The position numbers were made by a program, and so were the translations under genes. This document shows positions 44,868 through 54,238 of a DNA stretch of 64,000 bases, piece by piece. The stretch is from positions 558,001-622,000 of the forward strand of contig CAWFTG010000003.1 of assembly GCA_963818695.1 (NCBI GenBank), read 5' to 3'. This stretch comes from AP-15 sp963818695. Its GTDB lineage: Bacteria; Pseudomonadota; Alphaproteobacteria; ATCC43930; CGMCC-115725. The notes under the pieces were generated by a model. That model made no database searches. It saw nothing but the letters and a program-made list of their open reading frames with translations, and had not been told where the DNA came from. Every line of letters starts with the position of its first letter. The stretch's first letter is position 1.

Positions 44868-45784
44868 CCCGTCAATTCGCCGCCACTATGAGTCGCCCTG
44901 GATGATCGCTGTTGCTCTAAGAGCCGCCGCAGCGGCGCGCGGAGCATCTCCGCACCAAACAATTAGTGAAGGTAGCGCATCGGGCACTGGCGCAACAACG
45001 AAATCTCCGAGAAGATAGCGGCTCACGTTTGAAATCTGGGCAGCAAGCCAGATTTCCGCGATCAATCTCACCAAATTTGGCAAAGGAACGGGTCGGCAGT
45101 GAAACCGGCGAGTGAGGGCCGGCAGCATGCTGGAATGCCCTTTCGCCAACCGGTCCCCCTCGGCCGCTCCTAGTGCAGTGTTTCTCAATTGCCGTAGCTA
45201 CCGCGCTCGCAGCAGCCCTCCCCCTCGATGGGGGAGGGTTTGGGTGGGGGTGACGGTGCCGCTGCAGAGGCGCCGCAAGAAGGGACATCGGACCCCAGAA
45301 GCCTTTTTGCTTCAAAGAAATCTTCATGCTCGTTCCGGCGCTCACGAATGGACCAGATTTCCGACACTCGCGGGTCGCGAGCGACGATCTGGCGGACATC
45401 ACCCCCACCCAACCCTCCCCCATCAAGGGGGAGGGCGCTTCAGGGTGTTTGGCACTGTGGGAGTTTGAGCTTCGCCTTCCTCGCGCAGTTTTGTAACTGC
45501 ATTTTGAAGACATAATACTAGTTGTTTTCGCTGTTTTCTGCAGCCAAATATCAGCAAACTGATAATCGGCAAATTAAAACTACGAGGATCATTACCGCTC
45601 CGTAATCCCCATGCTCCAAATCTGGCAAAACGCCGGGCCGGTCCTTCTAAAACCAAAGTTGTCACCTGTTCCACCTGTTTTATCAGGTCCAGATCAGGCT
45701 CCGCTCTTCGTTCCCCACGCTTCGCGGCGAGGGAAGTAAAACGTGGGCGGAACGCGACGAACGCTAACACCGCGATAACTGGCC
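44868..45784. other. Long intergenic region with an inverted pair of GC-rich repeats
   Basis: No supported gene in about 900 bases. It contains the inverted repeat pair listed next and an AT-rich part (45490-45600). Confidence 0.5.
45216..45436. repeat. Two inverted copies of a GGGGGAGGG dispersed repeat
   Basis: CCTCCCCCTCGATGGGGGAG + GGTTTGGGTGGGGGTGA (45216-45253) reappears in reverse orientation at 45399-45436 (TCACCCCCACCCAACCCTCC...). The copies are near-identical and 145 bases apart, so the transcript could fold into a long stem. A related single element lies at 60004-60046. Confidence 0.8.
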
Positions 45785-46072
45785 ATGCTCACCACGATAA
45801 CTCCCGACGCATTGGCAACCGCCGACCTTAGCAGGCTATTGCTATATTGTCAACAGACTGCGATGTTAATAATGCAACACAAACGGAGAAGGCCTGGAGT
45901 TTGTCTGCCCACAGATCAGCGCGCCCGCGTGATCGACTTAATCGTGGCGACCTCTCTTGTGCTCCGCAGTGGATGCTCGAAGGAAGCCGCTTACGGGGCG
46001 TTATGCCGAAAAACCATTCCCGTCTCCGGCTCCGCCGCTGTCATCGTCGCCAACTCCCTCACACGGGCGTGA
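45785..46072 (+). CDS. Unknown 95-residue protein, doubtful
   Basis: The frame starts MLTTITPDALATADLSRLLL and contains RARVIDLIVATSLVLRSG, CSKEAAYGALCRK and SGSAAVIVANSLTRA. Composition is acceptable for a small globular protein, but no good ribosome-binding site or family was seen. It lies between the inverted repeats and the insertion sequence. Confidence 0.3.
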   Translation: MLTTITPDALATADLSRLLLYCQQTAMLIMQHKRRRPGVCLPTDQRARVIDLIVATSLVLRSGCSKEAAYGALCRKTIPVSGSAAVIVANSLTRA

Positions 46073-46244
46073 GCGCCGCTGGAGCCGCTCGCCTTCCCGT
46101 ATCAGCATGACCGCCGCCGCCGCACAGGTAACTTCCGTGAAGCACCGGCATAAACCCGCCAGTCCTCCTTATAGCGTGAACCGAACGTTCCTCGGCTTGT
46201 CGGTAGTTATGCGGCAAGCATCACGCCTTTTGACGCCTTGGGCA

Positions 46245-46261
46245 ACGGAAGTACCGCGCCG
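46245..46261 (+). repeat. 17-base direct repeat flanking the insertion sequence (left copy)
   Basis: ACGGAAGTACCGCGCCG occurs here and again at 47656-47672 in the same orientation, each copy some 15-19 bases outside the inverted repeats of the IS. It is too long and too distant to be a normal target-site duplication. Confidence 0.7.
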
Positions 46262-46275
46262 TGTGGCTGACTCGT

Positions 46276-47641
46276 GATCTGTCCGGTTTTTGTAGCGCGT
46301 GATCTGTCCGGTTTTAGAACCGTCCGAAAGGGGGGCGGGGAATGGGCCGGGCAGGAGTGCTGCAAGGGGTACGACAGATGCGTTTCGAGGGATTGCTCGA
46401 GCGGCATGAGCGGGGCGAGCTGTCACAGGGCGAGGCGGCGGAGATGCTGGGGGTCTCGGAGCGGACGTTCCGGCGCTGGCGCGACCGGCTGCGCGATGAG
46501 GGGCCGGAGGGCTTGCGCGATCGGCGGATCGGCAAGCCGTCGAGCCGACGGGCGGCAGCCGAGGAGATCCTGCGCATGCTCGGGCTGTACGAGGAGCGCT
46601 ACGCGGGGTTCACGGTGAAGCATTTTCACGAGCAGCTGCAGAAGCGGCACCATTACAAGCTGGGTTACACGGTGACGCGGCTGGCGCTGCAGGGGGCGGG
46701 GCTGGTACGGCCGGCGCCGCGGCGCTCGGCGCATCGCAAGAAGCGGCCGCGGCGGCCGATGGTGGGCATGATGCTGCATCAAGATGCCTCGCGCTTTGCC
46801 TGGCTGCCGGGCGATGATCGGCAATACGATCTGGTGGTCACCCTGGACGATGCGACCAGCGCGGTCTACTCGGGCTTTATCGTCGAGGAGGAGGGCACGG
46901 CCTCGAGCTTTCGCGCGCTGGCCGAGGTGATCGACCGGCACGGGCTGTTCTGCGAGCTCTACACCGACCGCGGCAGCCACTATTTCCATACGCCCAAGGC
47001 CGGGGAGCCGGTGTCGAAGAGCGGTGCAAACTCAGGTCGGGCGGGCGCTGGCGCAGCTCGGCATCCGCCACATCGCGGCCTATTCGCCCGAGGCGCGCGG
47101 GCGTTCCGAGCGCGCCTTCCGCACCTTGCAGGACCGGCTGCCGAAGGAGCTGGCGCTGGCCGGGATCACGACGGTCGCGGCGGCCAATCGCTGGCTCGCC
47201 GAGACCTATTGGCCGGCCCACAATGCCGCCTTCGCGGTGACGCCGGCCGAGGCCGGCAGCGCCTTCGTCGCCGATCGCACCGGCCGGGTGCGCGACATCC
47301 TGTGCATCCAGGAGGAGCGCCGGGTGGGCAACGACAACACCGTCAAGTGGCGCGGCCTGAGCCTGCAGATCCCGCCGAGCCCGCTGCGGGCGCATTTCGT
47401 GCGCGCCATGGTGCGCGTGCACGAGTACCCCGACGGGTGCCTGGCGATCTTCCACGGGCCGCATCGGCTGGCCGATTACGACCCCGAGGGAAAGCCGTGC
47501 GACGACCACGAAACTGGCTGCGTGAGCCGCTTCGGCAGCCAGCCTGTGGATTTGTGGACAACGCTGCGCGTTGCCCACAACCCCACAGGCACAACCACCA
47601 CAGAAGCGGTCAATTGATGCGCTACGAAGACCGGTCAACTT
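46276..47641 (+). mobile_element. ISNCY-type insertion sequence
   Basis: The ends are imperfect inverted repeats: left TGTCCGGTTTTTGTAGCGCG from 46280, right (reverse complement) TGACCGGTCTTCGTAGCGCA ending at 47637. A second TGTCCGG/TGACCGC copy lies a further 23-24 bases inside each end. The element carries one transposase gene, interrupted by a frameshift, so this copy is probably immobile unless the shift is an error or is programmed. Confidence 0.85.
46342..47617 (+). pseudogene. ISNCY family transposase (rve/DDE type), one frameshift
   Basis: The N-terminal helix-turn-helix (MRFEGLLERHERGELSQGEA, LGVSERTFRRWRDRLRDEGP) and the DDE core (MMLHQDASRFAWLPG, LVVTLDDATSAVYSGFIVEE, LYTDRGSHYFHTPK) are in the first frame. 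At about 47025 it shifts, and the rest (QTQVGRALAQLGIRHIAAYS, PEARGRSERAFRTLQDRLPK, then VADRTGRVRDIL) continues in the next frame to 47617. Active-site Asp in HQDAS and TDRGS and Glu in ARGRSERAF are present. The rebuilt protein is about 424 residues, the normal family length. Confidence 0.92.
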
Positions 47642-47655
47642 GACGCGTCAGCAAC

Positions 47656-47672
47656 ACGGAAGTACCGCGCCG
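47656..47672 (+). repeat. 17-base direct repeat flanking the insertion sequence (right copy)
   Basis: Identical to 46245-46261 (ACGGAAGTACCGCGCCG). See that entry. Confidence 0.7.
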
Positions 47673-47821
47673 GCGCCAAGGCATGGGCAACAAGTCAGAT
47701 CGACCCACTAGTTAGGGGATCAGTCCCCACGGAACTCTGTGATCGTCTTTGTTGTTGCAGCAAGGTCACCCCGCCACAACGAGTCAGCGTAATGCTACGC
47801 ACGCCCACCGGGAGGATCGTA

Positions 47822-48346
47822 ATGCTAGCAAGAAAAATGTCGCTCGCAAGCGTAGTCATGCTGTGTGCTCTTACTCATTTTTCTAGATCGGGTGTTGCGG
47901 ACGAGCGATCAGCTTCTACAGAACGCGAGCGACTTGAGGCCAGCAGGGTGGCCCAATCGGTAGTGGAATCGTATATGAATGCATACGACAAGCACGATCC
48001 CAAGGCCATATCTATGCTCTTTATTCCGGATGGAGTGTTCCTGCCGGGCAATGGCTCGCCGATAGTGCAGGGCCGCGATGCGATCGAACGTTCATGGGCC
48101 GGCCTATTCAAGAACATCGGCGGACATGAGACCATCACCGTCAAAGACGCGATCCCCGCAGGCAAGGACGCCGTTGTAGCGATTACGGAATTCAAGATTG
48201 TGGGTGATGGGCAGAACGCCGGGAAAACTATCACTGGCCGGGCAGCGGTCACGCTAGCGAAGACACCGGAGGGGTGGCAGTACGTTTCGATTGTGCCCCA
48301 GGTTCAACCGCCACCTTCCGCCGGCACAACGGGCGCGCGCCAATAG
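47822..48346 (+). CDS. Exported SnoaL/DUF4440-like (NTF2-fold) protein
   Basis: The 174-residue protein has a signal peptide (KMSLASVVMLCALTHFSRSG) and an NTF2-like domain: VVESYMNAYDKHDPKAISML, FIPDGVFLPGNGSPIVQGRD, AIERSWAGLFK, ITVKDAIPAGKDAVVAITEF and TLAKTPEGWQYVSIVPQ. The SgcJ/EcaC-type family includes small-molecule isomerases and binding proteins; a specific activity cannot be assigned. It starts 180 bases after the insertion sequence and ends at a hairpin terminator. Confidence 0.82.
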   Translation: MLARKMSLASVVMLCALTHFSRSGVADERSASTERERLEASRVAQSVVESYMNAYDKHDPKAISMLFIPDGVFLPGNGSPIVQGRDAIERSWAGLFKNIGGHETITVKDAIPAGKDAVVAITEFKIVGDGQNAGKTITGRAAVTLAKTPEGWQYVSIVPQVQPPPSAGTTGARQ

Positions 48347-48365
48347 GTAAGCGCATTAATACTTT

Positions 48366-48394
48366 AGGCCGCCTACCCCTGTGAGGCGGGCCTT
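48366..48394 (+). terminator. Hairpin terminator
   Basis: AGGCCGCCT and AGGCGGGCCT pair with one bulged base around ACCCCTGTG and are followed by TTG. It lies 20 bases after the SnoaL-like gene. Confidence 0.55.
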
Positions 48395-48762
48395 TGAATA
48401 ACCTTCCCGCGCCGAAGATCCGGAAACGGGTCGACGGGGTTCTACCCTTTATAGTGCGGAAATCGCCAGCAGTAGGGTGGGAACGGGACATTTTTCACCA
48501 GATTTCTGCGCAAGCTAAGTCATTGTTCCAGCGTCCCGGGCATGGCCGAGCGAAATCTCCGATTGTGTTGAAAACTCGTTGTGCAACTGCATTTCGTCAC
48601 GGGTCGCTCACCGGCAGTTATTTATCCCGTTACTCTAGCGGACCAGGTATCGCAGAACATCGCTTCAGGAAAACTCACCGCTTCTGTATGCGGCTGTATA
48701 ACCGTTACCATTTCCAGAGGGCACTCGACGAACCATCAAATAGAAAAGGGGAGGGCCGAGCG

Positions 48763-50076
48763 ATGCCGAAGACCAGCGGGTCGGATGGGCGGGCGCGGAC
48801 GAGAATACTCCACGTTGTGTGCGCCGCGATCGTTGCGGGAGCCCTTTTTATTCCGTTGATGGCCGGCGCTGCCGATCCGCTGGGCCGTGCACGGCCCGAG
48901 CAGGTTGGCATGTCCTCCGACCGGCTCGCCCGTCTTGGCGAGGTGCTTGGCGCCGACGTTGAAGCGGGCCGCATACCAGGCGCCGTGGTCTTGGTGATGA
49001 GGCACGGAAAAATCGCCTATTTCGACGCTTCGGATCGGAAAATCCGCGCACGGCTGCGGCGATGCGGAAGAACTCGATCTTTCGCATCTATTCGATGACG
49101 AAGCCGGTCGTCAGCGTCGCCGTCATGATGCTGTGGGAGGAAGGACGATTCGACATAGACGACCCGATAGCGAAGTACCTGCCCGATTTGAAGGACCTCA
49201 AGGTTGCCGTCGTGCACAAAGGCACCGACGGCAAGAACAGTGTGGAACTCGATCCGGCTAAGCGTCAGCCGACGATCCAACAGCTCCTCACGCACACGGG
49301 CGGGCTGAGCTATGACATCCTGCCTAAGAGCCCCGACTATCCGGTTCGACAGATGTATCTCGACGCTGGTGTCGGAAACCCAAATGAAACGCTGGCAGAG
49401 CTTGTAGCGAAGATCGGCACATTGCCGCTCGCGAGCGATGCCCGGCACAGTGTGGGAATATAGCCGGTCCACCGACGTGCTTGCTCGTTTGGTCGAGGTA
49501 ATCTCGGGAATGCCGATCGACCGCTTCCTCGAAACCCGCATTTTGGCACCGTTGGGCATGAAGGATACCGGTTTTTGGGTCAGCGGCGAAAAGGCCGATC
49601 GCCTGGCCGAGCCGTTTGCGAACGATCCAGCCCCCGGCAATCCGGTCCACCTTATCGAGGTGACCAAGCCACCGAAGCTGTTATCCGGGAATTACGGCCT
49701 CGTCTCGACGGCGGAGGACTATACGCGCTTCACGCAGATGCTCGTCAATCATGGAAGCTTCGATGGCGTGAGCGTTCTCGGACCCGAAACCGTCAAATAC
49801 ATGACCAGCGATCAGATCGGCACCGTCCGTGGCCCACTCTACTTGCCTGGGCCGGGATACAGTTTCGGATTGGGGTTTGCGGTCCGTCTCTCGGTCGGGC
49901 AGGCACCCTTTCCGGGTTCGGAGGGCGATTATGGTTGGGTAGGATCGGCGGGTACGGTGTTCTGGGTCGATCCCAAGGAGGATCTCACCGCAGTTTTCAT
50001 GACGCAGCGTTTCGGAGCCTGGGTCCATTACACTAGGCTCATACGCACTCTCGTCTATCAGTCGCTCGTCCACTAG
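48763..50076 (+). pseudogene. Serine hydrolase of the class C beta-lactamase/esterase family, two frameshifts
   Basis: Three frames build one exported enzyme: a signal segment (ILHVVCAAIVAGALFIPLMA) and VGMSSDRLARLGEVLGADVE; then, from about 49065, FRIYSMTKPVVSVAVMMLWE with the catalytic SMTK (SxxK), DDPIAKYLPDLKDLKVAV and LLTHTGGLSYD; then, from about 49450, WEYSRSTDVLARLVEVISGM with the YS(x) site, GMKDTGFWV, GNYGLVSTAEDYTRFTQML and WVGSAGTVFWVDPKED. The whole resembles penicillin-binding/EstB-type hydrolases of about 430 residues. All motifs are conserved despite the two breaks. GGGGAGGG precedes the ATG. Confidence 0.9.
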
Positions 50077-50415
50077 GCCCGTCACTCGAATCCCTGGCGC
50101 AGCGCCGCATTTCCGATCCGATGACGGTACGCGTTGCAGTTGTCGCGCGTTCCGAGGGTGGTATCACATCGCGCAATCTCCATTCTGCAATTCCGGCTTT
50201 GCAGGAGGCTCGATTTGAGCTGGCCCGAAGGTCCGGAAAGGCTCGACCCTTGCCGCTCGATCTCGGTCACGCGAGCGGCCGGAATTGGCGCTACCTAGTC
50301 GTTGCCGCGCGTTCCGGCGAAGGTCCCTTCACCGACCCTTTGCGGACCCACTCCTCGCGCATTGCGAACCGGTACTTTGTTGAGTTCACGGCCTACGCCC
50401 GGGCAACGCCTGACA

Positions 50416-50450
50416 ATGGGTTTCGCTCAGCTCAACCCATCCTACAGGGA
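50416..50450. repeat. Intergenic repeat, short copy of the 11491-11580 element
   Basis: AATGGGTTTCGCTCAGCTCA + ACCCATCCTACAGGGA matches the dispersed 'GATGGGTT...AACCCATC' element. It lies just before the inositol-phosphatase stop. The rest of 50077-50465 shows no gene. Confidence 0.6.
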
Positions 50451-50465
50451 GACTACAGAACGAAT

Positions 50466-51281
50466 TCAAAACGCCGCCCGGCCGGCGCGCATCGCCTCCT
50501 TGATCAGCGCGGCGAGCGGCAGGTGCAGGTGGGAATTCGCCGCCAGCACGTCGCCGCTGGACATCATGTCGTGACCGCCGGCCATGTCGCTGACGTATCC
50601 GCCCGCCTCGCGGACGAGGAGGAGCCCGGCGGCGATGTCCCACGGCGACAGTGCGAACTCCCAAAACCCCTCATAGCGGCCGGCCGCGACATAGGCGAGA
50701 TCGAGCGCTGCCGAACCCATGCGCCGGACGCCGCTCGTCGCGCCCATGACCGCCGCGAGCGTGGCCATGTAAGCCGGCTGGTCGGCGCGGTCGCCAAACG
50801 GCATGCCGGTGCCGATGACCGCCTCGCCGAGCTGGCGGCGCGCGGAAACCCTCAGGCGGCGGTCGTTGACGTAGGCGCCCGCCCCTTTCTCCGCCCAATA
50901 CATCTCGTCGCGAATGGGCTCGTAGATCACGCCGGCGACGATTTCGCCGTCGCGCTCCAGCCCGATCGAGATCGCGAAATGCGGGATGCCGTGCAGAAAA
51001 TTCGTTGTGCCGTCCAATGGATCGACAATCCAGCGGTGCCGCGGGTCCGAGCCTGCTTCCGCCCCGCTCTCCTCGAACAGCATCGCATAGCCGGGGCGCG
51101 CCCTCTTCAGCTCGGCCTTGAGCGTGCGCTCGGCTTTCAGATCGGCAGTCGAGACGAATTCGCCGGCGCCCTTTACCGAGACTTGCAGCTGCTCGACCTC
51201 GCCGAAATCGCGAATAAGGCCGCGCGCCGCCTTCAGCGCGGCGTTTCCCATGACGTTGATGATCGGTGAGCGAACGGCCAT
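50466..51281 (-). CDS. suhB: Inositol monophosphatase family protein (SuhB-like)
   Basis: The 271-residue protein has the IMPase signature WIVDPLDGTTNFLHGIPHFA with metal-binding Asps, FEESG upstream (metal-site Glu), AEKGAGAYVNDRRLRVS, and the C-terminal LSPWDIAAGLLLVREAGG with the third metal Asp. It hydrolyses inositol-1-phosphate or related sugar phosphates; SuhB also affects rRNA antitermination in E. coli. The ATG at 51281 (MAVRSPIINVMGNAALKAAR) fits the family start; the frame is open further upstream into the formyltransferase gene. Confidence 0.94.
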   Translation of the reverse strand: MAVRSPIINVMGNAALKAARGLIRDFGEVEQLQVSVKGAGEFVSTADLKAERTLKAELKRARPGYAMLFEESGAEAGSDPRHRWIVDPLDGTTNFLHGIPHFAISIGLERDGEIVAGVIYEPIRDEMYWAEKGAGAYVNDRRLRVSARRQLGEAVIGTGMPFGDRADQPAYMATLAAVMGATSGVRRMGSAALDLAYVAAGRYEGFWEFALSPWDIAAGLLLVREAGGYVSDMAGGHDMMSSGDVLAANSHLHLPLAALIKEAMRAGRAAF

Positions 51282-51300
51282 CGCGACGATTTCGACGGGG

Positions 51301-52224
51301 TTAACCGCCGAGCACGGTCCCCTCGGCGATCCCCGCGTCGGTCGCTGCGATCTTGGCGCCATCGTCGAGACGCACCCGCGACACCTCCACGAAACCGCCC
51401 TGCGCGAGGATCCGCATGCCGGCCTCGCCGACTGAGACGACCTCGCCGATCTTGCGTCCGCGCACCGCGCCAAAGGCCGGGGCGATGATCTTGCGCGCGT
51501 CGAACAGGTAGAGCTTGCGCTCCCCCGCCATGGTCCAGGCGCCGGGCGCCGGGTTGCAGCCGCGGATCAGGTCATAGACGAAGTCGACATGGGCGGCCCA
51601 GTTGATACGGGACTCTGCCTCGCGCACCCAGCCCTCGTAGGTCGCGCGGCCTTCGTCCTGCGTCGTTTCGGTCGCGCGACCCGAGACAACCAGATCGGCG
51701 GCCTGCACCAGCGCTTCCACCCCGAGTGGGAAGATCTTGTCGAAATAGAGTGAGCCGGCAGTCTCGTCGGGTCCGATCGGCACCCGTTTTTGCAGGATCA
51801 CCGGACCTTCGTCGAGACCGGGGGTCGGGCGGAAGATCGATAACCCGGTCTCGCTGCGTCCGCGGATGATCGCCCAGGGGATCGACGAAGGCCCGCGGTG
51901 CAATGGCAACAGCGAGGGGTGGAACTGGATCATTCCGTGTTTCGGGATGGCGCAGAACTCGGGCGGCGCGAACAGCAGCACATAGGCCATCACACCGAGA
52001 TCGGCATCGAGCTCGGCGAGCGCCTGTTTTGCTTCATCACTCGAGTATTTGGCATGGCGATGGACGGTCAGCCCGCGTTCTTGCGCCGCCACGACGAGCG
52101 GGTCGGGCCTGGCACCCGGCCGCTCCGGCGCCGCAAACACGCCGGCTATCTGGTCGCCGCGTGCGACAAAGGCCTCCAGCACGGCTTTACCGAAGGCCTG
52201 CTGGCCGACGATCACGATGCGCAT
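51301..52224 (-). CDS. Formyltransferase-family protein (methionyl-tRNA formyltransferase-like)
   Basis: The 307-residue protein starts MRIVIVGQQAFGKAVLEAFV and has FAAPERPGARPDPLVVAAQE, GVMAYVLLFAPPEFCAIPKH and the catalytic region GMIQFHPSLLPLHRGPSSIP with IIRGRSETGLSIFRPTPGLD (Asn/His/Asp triad: the usual Asn is replaced by Gln in MIQFHPS). The C-terminal domain (INWAAHVDFVYDLIRGCNPA) fits Fmt and 10-formyl-THF dehydrogenase N-terminal modules. The Asn-to-Gln context and likely second copy argue against the essential fmt. GGAGGGA precedes the start; it is 19 bases upstream of suhB. Confidence 0.85.
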   Translation of the reverse strand: MRIVIVGQQAFGKAVLEAFVARGDQIAGVFAAPERPGARPDPLVVAAQERGLTVHRHAKYSSDEAKQALAELDADLGVMAYVLLFAPPEFCAIPKHGMIQFHPSLLPLHRGPSSIPWAIIRGRSETGLSIFRPTPGLDEGPVILQKRVPIGPDETAGSLYFDKIFPLGVEALVQAADLVVSGRATETTQDEGRATYEGWVREAESRINWAAHVDFVYDLIRGCNPAPGAWTMAGERKLYLFDARKIIAPAFGAVRGRKIGEVVSVGEAGMRILAQGGFVEVSRVRLDDGAKIAATDAGIAEGTVLGG

Positions 52225-52276
52225 TTCGTTCCCTCCGAATATCCCGCCAGATGGCAAAATTTCATACGGCAGAGTT

Positions 52277-54229
52277 TCACGCTGAAGCGTCCGACGGCAA
52301 GCTTATCACTTCCGGTTCGTCCGGGGTACCGGCCTCGCGGGCCCGCGGCAGCAGCAGGGTCACCGCTGTGCCGCGGCCGACCTCGCTGCGGATCGACGCA
52401 GAGCCCCCGGATTGGCGAGCAAACCCGTACACCAGGCTAAGGCCGAGACCGGTGCCTTTGCCCGGTCCCTTGCTCGTAAAGAACGGCTCGAAGGCCCGCG
52501 CCAATATTTCCGGAGGCATGCCGGTGCCGGTATCGGAGATCTCCAAGCCAACAAAATTCCCGGCCTCGCCGGACACGCCGTCGGGCGAGGTCGTTTTGAA
52601 TGTCCGCACCCGCATTACGCCGCCCTCGGGCATCGCATCGCGCGAATTGATCGCGATATTAATCACGGCAAGCTCGAGTTGCGTGGCATCGGCGTCGACC
52701 GGCCAGAGGCCGGGCGCAAAATCGGTTTCAACCCTAACTTTGCTGCCGACAGTGCGAGACATCAGTTCCGCCATTCGATGCAATAGGTCGTTGAGGTCCA
52801 GGCGCACAACCGAAAGCGGCTGCCGCCGTGCAAATGCGAGAAGCTGGCTCGTCAGCCTTTCGCCGCGCTCCACGGTGGCCAGCGCCATCTCGACCCTGGC
52901 CTGCAGGGTCGGGTCACGTTGACGGCCGCTCAGAAGTTCAAGGCAGCCTTGCAGCACAGTCAGCAGATTGTTGAAATCATGAGCAACCCCGCCGGTCAGT
53001 TGGCCCAGGGCCTCCATCTTTTGCGATTGGTGGAGTTCGGCCTCGGCGCGCGTTCGCCGATGCATCTCGCGGTTCAGCCGCCGCGCGGTAGCACGCCAAC
53101 GCCATGTGGCCACCCTTTGCTGCTGCAGCTGGCGCACGGCGAACAGCGTCATACAGAACAGCCCAAGCGAGGCTGGAATCGCAAACAGCAGATAATCGAC
53201 CAGATTGGCGCGCCACTGGGCCAGAATTCCCTGCCTCGGGATGCCGAAGGCAACATAGAGGGGGTATGCGCCGATCCGCTGATATCCGAAAAGGCGCTCG
53301 ATTCCATCGATCCCGCCCCTACCCCAAAACAAGCCGTGAGCCGGTTGGGCAGCGATGGCTTGCATGAGGGGCGTTTCGGAAGAGAAGACCCGCGGGCTGG
53401 GCAACGGCGGATATCGCACGAGGACCGAGCCGTCATCGCGCAACAAGATCGCCGAGAAATTTTCATCACGAGAGATGGTGCTGAAAAAATCCGCGAAGTA
53501 ACTAGGGTTGGCGGAAATGATGATGACCCCGTCGAAACTTTCGTCCGGCATCGATCGGCGGCGGCTGATGTCGAAATCGGAAAGACGGGTCAGTTGATCC
53601 ATATGTTGGCGACCGACAAATATGCCGGCATCGCGCTCCCGTTGCGCGACAAAGGCGTCCCGGTTAGAGGCGTCGGCGGCCGCGGCTGGGAACTGGTTTC
53701 CGCTCGCCCGGATCTGCCCCTCGCCGTCAATCAACAGCACCGCGCCGATCTGCGGTAACGTTTCGAGGTTCGACAGAAATCGATGGAGTTCACCGTCATG
53801 CTCGATACGGTCCCAGTCGACGCCGCGGATACGGTCATCGACCCACGCAAGGATCAGCGCATAGGTCTCGATCGCTCTGAGCGCATGCTCATGCAGCTGG
53901 CCGGCCTCGATGGTCACCCGTTGTTTGGCCTCGAGCTGGACTAACCGGAAGTTCTGCCAGGCGGCAATCGCCAGTAGCAGCAACGGTACGGCGAGGGCCG
54001 CCACAAGCAGGAGTCGCGATGTCCACGCAAGCCTGCGCTGCGGACGCTCCGCGACCGCATCCGCCTCGCCGTCGGCAGAAAGGCCCGAACCCTCCCAGCC
54101 CAGGCCGAGGTCGCGGCTAACCCTGGCGCCCGCCCAACTGGTAAGCCTGCTGACTCTCCTGATCACCGTGTTCATCGCCTGCGCTAGGCAGAGCGCGAGC
54201 CGGTTGGCAACCGTTCCCGCTCCCTTCAT
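52277..54229 (-). CDS. Sensor histidine kinase with periplasmic dCache-like sensor
   Basis: The 650-residue protein has membrane segments at about 70-92 (LLLVAALAVPLLLLAIAAW) and 350-372 (LVDYLLFAIPASLGLFCMTL), enclosing a periplasmic sensor (IGAVLLIDGEGQIRASGNQF, DGVIIISANPSYFADFFSTI). The HisKA box GGVAHDFNNLLTVL is near residue 415, with an ATPase domain VINIAINSRDAMPEGG, LEISDTGTGMPPEILARAFE and KGTGLGLSLVYG. No receiver domain or response regulator is adjacent, so its partner is elsewhere. The periplasmic domain suggests detection of small organic ligands. Confidence 0.92.
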   Translation of the reverse strand: MKGAGTVANRLALCLAQAMNTVIRRVSRLTSWAGARVSRDLGLGWEGSGLSADGEADAVAERPQRRLAWTSRLLLVAALAVPLLLLAIAAWQNFRLVQLEAKQRVTIEAGQLHEHALRAIETYALILAWVDDRIRGVDWDRIEHDGELHRFLSNLETLPQIGAVLLIDGEGQIRASGNQFPAAAADASNRDAFVAQRERDAGIFVGRQHMDQLTRLSDFDISRRRSMPDESFDGVIIISANPSYFADFFSTISRDENFSAILLRDDGSVLVRYPPLPSPRVFSSETPLMQAIAAQPAHGLFWGRGGIDGIERLFGYQRIGAYPLYVAFGIPRQGILAQWRANLVDYLLFAIPASLGLFCMTLFAVRQLQQQRVATWRWRATARRLNREMHRRTRAEAELHQSQKMEALGQLTGGVAHDFNNLLTVLQGCLELLSGRQRDPTLQARVEMALATVERGERLTSQLLAFARRQPLSVVRLDLNDLLHRMAELMSRTVGSKVRVETDFAPGLWPVDADATQLELAVINIAINSRDAMPEGGVMRVRTFKTTSPDGVSGEAGNFVGLEISDTGTGMPPEILARAFEPFFTSKGPGKGTGLGLSLVYGFARQSGGSASIRSEVGRGTAVTLLLPRAREAGTPDEPEVISLPSDASA

Positions 54230-54238
54230 GCGCCGAGT

